Shown: positions 15,865-18,712 of the stretch, in pieces
How positions within the stretch are numbered: position 1 is the stretch's first letter
Layout of the letters: every line of letters starts with the position of its first letter
The notes under the pieces: generated by a model
What the model was told of the DNA's origin: nothing
Database searches by the model: none
Seen by the model: only the letters and a program-made list of their open reading frames with translations
Position numbers and translations under genes: made by a program
Assembly: GCA_018263005.1 (NCBI GenBank)
Contig: JADFDH010000013.1
Location: forward strand, 1-18,712
Reading direction: 5' to 3'
Source of the DNA: Methanobacterium sp.
GTDB taxonomy: Archaea; Methanobacteriota; Methanobacteria; Methanobacteriales; Methanobacteriaceae
DNA: 18,712 nt

Positions 15865-17070
15865 TTGGTTACGCCAAAATTAAGATTTCCAGAGTTTAAG
15901 GGAGGATGGGTAGAAAAAACTTTAGGAGAAGTTTCATCTGATGGAATGTATGGGTTAAATGCTGCTGCAAAAGATTTCGACGGAATAAATAAGTATATCA
16001 GAATAACTGATATAGATGAAACATCCAACAAATTTGTTCCTAATCCATTATGTTCTCCAGAAGGAGATTTAGACCCAAAATTTTTGTTAAAAGAAAATGA
16101 GTTAGTATTTGCTAGAACAGGGGCTAGTACTGGAAAGAGCTATTTGTATGATAAAAAGGACGGTAAATTATATTTTGCAGGGTTTTTAATAAAATTTCAT
16201 ATCAATAAAGCTAATCCAAAATTTGTTTTTTATAATACCTTAAAATCCCATTATAGTAATTGGGTAAAAGTAATGTCTATCAGATCTGGACAACCAGGTA
16301 TAAATGCTGAAGAATATAAAAGATTTCAATTTAAATTGCCGACTCTTTCTGAACAGGAAAAAATTGCTCTTTTTTTATCGACAGTGGATAAAAAAATTGA
16401 TTTTATAGAGAAAAAACGAGACCTTTGGAAAACTTATAAAAAAGGAATAATATATCAGATTTTCAATCAAAAACTAAGATTTAAAGATGAAAATGGGCAA
16501 AATTTTCCTAACTGGAATGAAAAAAGTTTATTTAGTATTGCTGATATCTATGGAGGAGGAACACCAAGTACTGAGAAATCTGATTATTGGAATGGTTCTA
16601 TAAACTGGTTTACCCCTAGTGAAGTTGGTAAAGATAAATATGTTGACTCAAGTAATAGAAAAATTAGTGAAAATGGGCTTAAAAATAGTTCAGCAAAATT
16701 ATTGCCCCCCGGAACAATATTAATATCATCTAGAGCTACTATTGGGCAAATGAGCATTTTAAAATCGGAAGGAAGTACTAATCAAGGATTTCAATCATTA
16801 ATTGTAAATGAAAATCATTCAAATGAGTTCATTTATTACTTATGTCATATACTGAAAAGAGAATTGATCCATAGGGCATCAGGATCAACTTTTTTAGAAA
16901 TAAGCAAAAATGAAGTTGGAAATATAAAAATTAAAGTCCCAACTTTATCTGAACAAATTATTATAGCAAATTTCTTATCTTCTATTGATGTTAAAATTGA
17001 AAAAATAGTGAAAGAATTAGAAATCATCAGGGAATTTAAAAAAGGATTATTACAGCAAATTTTTTGTTAG
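15865..17070 (+). CDS. hsdS: Type I restriction specificity subunit (HsdS)
   Basis: The subunit that reads the bipartite DNA target, 401 residues with a TTG start. It has two target recognition domains (about 14-157 and 216-357), each followed by a conserved helical spacer. The spacers begin LPTLSEQEKIALFLSTVDKK (158) and VPTLSEQIIIANFLSSIDVK (358), exactly 200 residues apart, and end KKGIIYQIF and KKGLLQQIF. The second recognition domain shows the common pattern IYGGGTPSTEKSDYW ... PPGTILISSRATIGQMSI. Both halves look full length, so the protein should be functional. Its target sequence cannot be predicted by eye. It converges on a tyrosine recombinase gene 7 bases downstream, an arrangement known from phase-variable hsdS loci. 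No second hsdS piece is present in the window. Confidence 0.93.
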   Translation: MVTPKLRFPEFKGGWVEKTLGEVSSDGMYGLNAAAKDFDGINKYIRITDIDETSNKFVPNPLCSPEGDLDPKFLLKENELVFARTGASTGKSYLYDKKDGKLYFAGFLIKFHINKANPKFVFYNTLKSHYSNWVKVMSIRSGQPGINAEEYKRFQFKLPTLSEQEKIALFLSTVDKKIDFIEKKRDLWKTYKKGIIYQIFNQKLRFKDENGQNFPNWNEKSLFSIADIYGGGTPSTEKSDYWNGSINWFTPSEVGKDKYVDSSNRKISENGLKNSSAKLLPPGTILISSRATIGQMSILKSEGSTNQGFQSLIVNENHSNEFIYYLCHILKRELIHRASGSTFLEISKNEVGNIKIKVPTLSEQIIIANFLSSIDVKIEKIVKELEIIREFKKGLLQQIFC

Positions 17071-17077
17071 ATTTTTA
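17059..17077 (+). terminator. T-rich terminator after hsdS
   Basis: Two T runs (TTTTTT and TTTTT) separated by the hsdS TAG stop form the kind of oligo-T signal that ends archaeal transcripts. It lies in the 7-base gap before the convergent recombinase gene. Confidence 0.4.
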
Positions 17078-18112
17078 TTATATGAATATTAACATATTGA
17101 TTGTAATATTGACTTCATTTTTATCTTGTGTTTGGTAGTTTATTTCATTATTTGATGGTGTATCAGTTAATGATAGATGATGCATGGCTTCCGTGTATAA
17201 TTGCTTTAATTTTTGAGGGTTAGTTTTTATGTAAGTTTCATGTACAATATTTCTACTTCGTCCCTGGAGTAAGTCAACATGTTCTGCACTTAAACCAATG
17301 TTTGAAGCATGAAATTTTCTCAAGGTATGTGAACGGAAAAAACGGTATTTACCCTTACGCCCCCATCCGAAATAATCATTAATTTTCTGAAATCTATCTA
17401 ATACTAGTGATGGAAGAAAAGGGAATAATTTTTCATTCAAATCAAAAATGACGCGACTTTTCAGATATTTAACTATTTCATTAGTTGCAATAGGGTGATT
17501 AAATGTGTAATAATACTTATCTGTCTTAATACGTTTCAAATACCAAGTTGGAACAATATCCTCCTGATTTATTAATGTATTGAGTATATCCTCCAAACTA
17601 TTATTATCATGGTAACCTTTAGTTGCTTTAATAAAATCATTAATAGTTAATGATAACGTTTCTGCCATGGCTGTGCCTGATGTTGCCATAAACAATATTA
17701 TAGCCCTCATTCCACAAGTAGAAATAGATAGTGCATTTTTAATATGTTCATTTGTTGGTAAATCATTGTAATAAATCTCATAATCAACACCATATTTTGC
17801 AGACGGTAAATAAGGCAATTGAACTTCGAAATGATTATAAAAAGTTTTAACTTTAGCAAAATAAGTTTTTGCAGCGCCAGGGGATAGATTTTGCAATAAA
17901 AAATTCCTAAACCCGATTAAGTGTCTTTTAATATTTCTATCCTTCAAAGGAATACCCTGATTCTCTTCAAAATACGCCTCGTTAATTAACTCCTGTAAAT
18001 TCATCTTACAAAACTTTGCATACAACTTCAACGCGGTCAAATAACCGTTAAAAGTACTTTTCTTTAAATTCCTTGTAACACAAAACTCATTAACCAATGT
18101 ATTATCGAACAT
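17078..18112 (-). CDS. Tyrosine recombinase/integrase, archaeal XerA-like, first catalytic Arg missing
   Basis: A 344-residue site-specific recombinase. The N-terminal core-binding domain is at about 1-115 (RNLKKSTFNGYLTALKLYAKF) and the catalytic domain at 120-310. The box II pattern is present as SHTLRKFH (H262, R265). The region that is 'LGH' in bacterial enzymes reads LLQGR (281-285), as I recall from archaeal relatives. H291 and the nucleophile Y294 (HETYIK) follow, and a Lys in KRIKTDKY (about 194-200) may be the catalytic one. The first catalytic Arg is expected near TSGTAMAETLSL (144-155) but is absent: residue 149 is Met, where I would expect GT.R.E. ATG 18112 has no Shine-Dalgarno. 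The tail of about 30 residues is low complexity. It may rearrange hsdS or may be a leftover integrase. Confidence 0.8.
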   Translation of the reverse strand: MFDNTLVNEFCVTRNLKKSTFNGYLTALKLYAKFCKMNLQELINEAYFEENQGIPLKDRNIKRHLIGFRNFLLQNLSPGAAKTYFAKVKTFYNHFEVQLPYLPSAKYGVDYEIYYNDLPTNEHIKNALSISTCGMRAIILFMATSGTAMAETLSLTINDFIKATKGYHDNNSLEDILNTLINQEDIVPTWYLKRIKTDKYYYTFNHPIATNEIVKYLKSRVIFDLNEKLFPFLPSLVLDRFQKINDYFGWGRKGKYRFFRSHTLRKFHASNIGLSAEHVDLLQGRSRNIVHETYIKTNPQKLKQLYTEAMHHLSLTDTPSNNEINYQTQDKNEVNITINMLIFI

Positions 18113-18134
18113 AAAAAAATTATATAATTATTAA

Positions 18135-18142
18135 TTTATATA
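18135..18142 (-). promoter_or_regulatory. TATA box of the recombinase gene
   Basis: Read on the minus strand, TATATAAA is centred about 26 bases before the ATG at 18112. That is the normal TATA-to-start distance in archaea, so the transcript would begin at or next to the ATG. The absence of a Shine-Dalgarno fits a leaderless mRNA. Confidence 0.5.
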
Positions 18143-18163
18143 CTGATTCAACACGTCTTTAGA

Positions 18164-18712
18164 GGCTCTGTCAAAAACTTGGGGGTTAAGTGTCAAAAAC
18201 CTTTTTCTGGTTTAGAATTTCTTTTCTGATGTTTATTCGTGACATTGCGCCTTTTTTAATCTTCATTATTCTTTTAATACTTTTAGGAAATGTTATCTGG
18301 AATTGGTTTTCCAATTTATTTGAAGTTCGTTCGATATTTTCATCTAAAAGGTACGAAAAGCATGTTTTGAAGTAAGGCATTAACGAATCCATGATAATTG
18401 ATTGAATAACCTTTGAATAATCTTTTATTTGATTTAATATTTCATCCATTCTGGTTCTAGCTTCTTTAAATGATTTACTGTTAAATAAACTGAATATTTC
18501 TAGTTTTTCTTGCCTTATATTATCTAATTCCTCATCAGACAGTTCATTATCTCGTATGTATTCTTGGATTTTCTTGTTTATGTTTTTAAACACGTGGAAT
18601 AAACACCATTGATGTTTAAACTCTAATCCTTCAATTACGGGTTTGTATTCTTCTTTTAAATCGCTTGTTATTGCTATTTTCTTTTGATTTCTGGTGGATT
18701 CCTCTAAAAACT
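18164..18712 (-). mobile_element. Partial insertion sequence, transposase end
   Basis: The transposase frame leaves the window on the right, so only one end of the element is seen. The likely terminus is near 18164, where GGCTCTGTCAAAAACTT resembles insertion-sequence ends with a GGCTCTGT start. The decamer TGTCAAAAAC occurs at 18169 and again at 18191, a 22-base spacing. A target-site duplication cannot be tested without the other end. The element lies just upstream of the recombinase promoter. Confidence 0.55.
18186..18712 (-). CDS. DDE transposase, C-terminal part, 5' end outside window
   Basis: The minus-strand frame is open from the right edge (first full codon at 18710) to the TAA at 18186-18188, at least 174 codons. 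The GTG at 18593 is an internal valine, not the start. The incoming part contains IAITSDLKEEYKPVIEGL followed by HQWCLFHVFKNINKKI, the second catalytic Asp region of MULE-like archaeal transposases (SDL ... H..C.FH). About 130 residues from the GTG, RTSNKLENQFQ supplies the third acidic residue (Glu), and FPKSIKRIMKIKKGAMSRI is the basic tail. It is unrelated to the IS1-like transposase at the left edge. No internal stop is seen, so it may be intact. The exact IS family is not assigned. Confidence 0.75.
   Translation of the reverse strand, partial: FLEESTRNQKKIAITSDLKEEYKPVIEGLEFKHQWCLFHVFKNINKKIQEYIRDNELSDEELDNIRQEKLEIFSLFNSKSFKEARTRMDEILNQIKDYSKVIQSIIMDSLMPYFKTCFSYLLDENIERTSNKLENQFQITFPKSIKRIMKIKKGAMSRINIRKEILNQKKVFDT

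Noticed and set aside
18190..18375. Hydrophobic small frame on the plus strand that could pass for a membrane protein
   Set aside because: It is antisense to the basic C-terminus of the transposase; Lys/Arg-rich codons read backwards give Phe/Leu-rich sequence.
1..18712. Search for CRISPR arrays, tRNA genes, rRNA and riboswitches
   Set aside because: No regularly spaced repeat, cloverleaf or conserved RNA sequence was seen by eye anywhere in the window.

Overview
The window looks like AT-rich archaeal DNA, most probably from a methanogen of the Methanobacterium type. The signs are GGTGAT-type ribosome binding sites placed 3-5 bases before starts (tetR, the ABC genes, hsdS), TATA-box-like promoters, a probably leaderless gene, and a tyrosine recombinase with the 'QGR' box that I associate with archaeal family members. 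The assignment rests on these features and on family resemblance, not on a database search.

Layout: (1) 1-689, the 3' part of an IS1-like DDE transposase that runs off the left edge. (2) 684-2936 (minus), a 750-residue protein with Rossmann-like N-terminal blocks, a four-cysteine zinc ribbon and a C-terminal PD-(D/E)XK-type nuclease. (3) 2937-3980, about 1 kb of decayed coding fragments in changing frames. (4) 3981-6317 (minus), an unrecognised 778-residue protein with two C-terminal membrane segments. It starts 13 bases after a truncated YwbE-like (DUF2196) gene remnant. (5) 6709-9362, an ordinary chromosomal cassette: a TetR regulator, a MacB/LolC-type permease and its ATPase. (6) 9545-11356 (minus), a 603-residue protein ending in a second PD-(D/E)XK-like site. 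(7) 11602-17070, a complete type I restriction-modification operon, hsdR-hsdM-hsdS. (8) 17078-18112 (minus), a tyrosine recombinase convergent with hsdS. (9) about 18164-18712, one end and the C-terminal part of a second, unrelated DDE insertion sequence that runs off the right edge.

Regions 2-4 and 6-8 read as a defence island wrapped around a TetR-regulated exporter and bounded in this window by transposons. The restriction system is the only well-understood defence unit. HsdM and HsdS methylate, and HsdR cleaves unmodified DNA by translocation. The adjacent recombinase suggests, but does not show, hsdS shuffling. No second specificity cassette lies in the window, and the recombinase lacks an arginine at its usual first catalytic position. 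The three large orphan genes (750, 778 and 603 residues) are the best candidates for undescribed defence functions. The two with nuclease-like sites could be single-gene restriction factors and the membrane protein an abortive-infection effector, but these roles are inference from architecture and neighbourhood.
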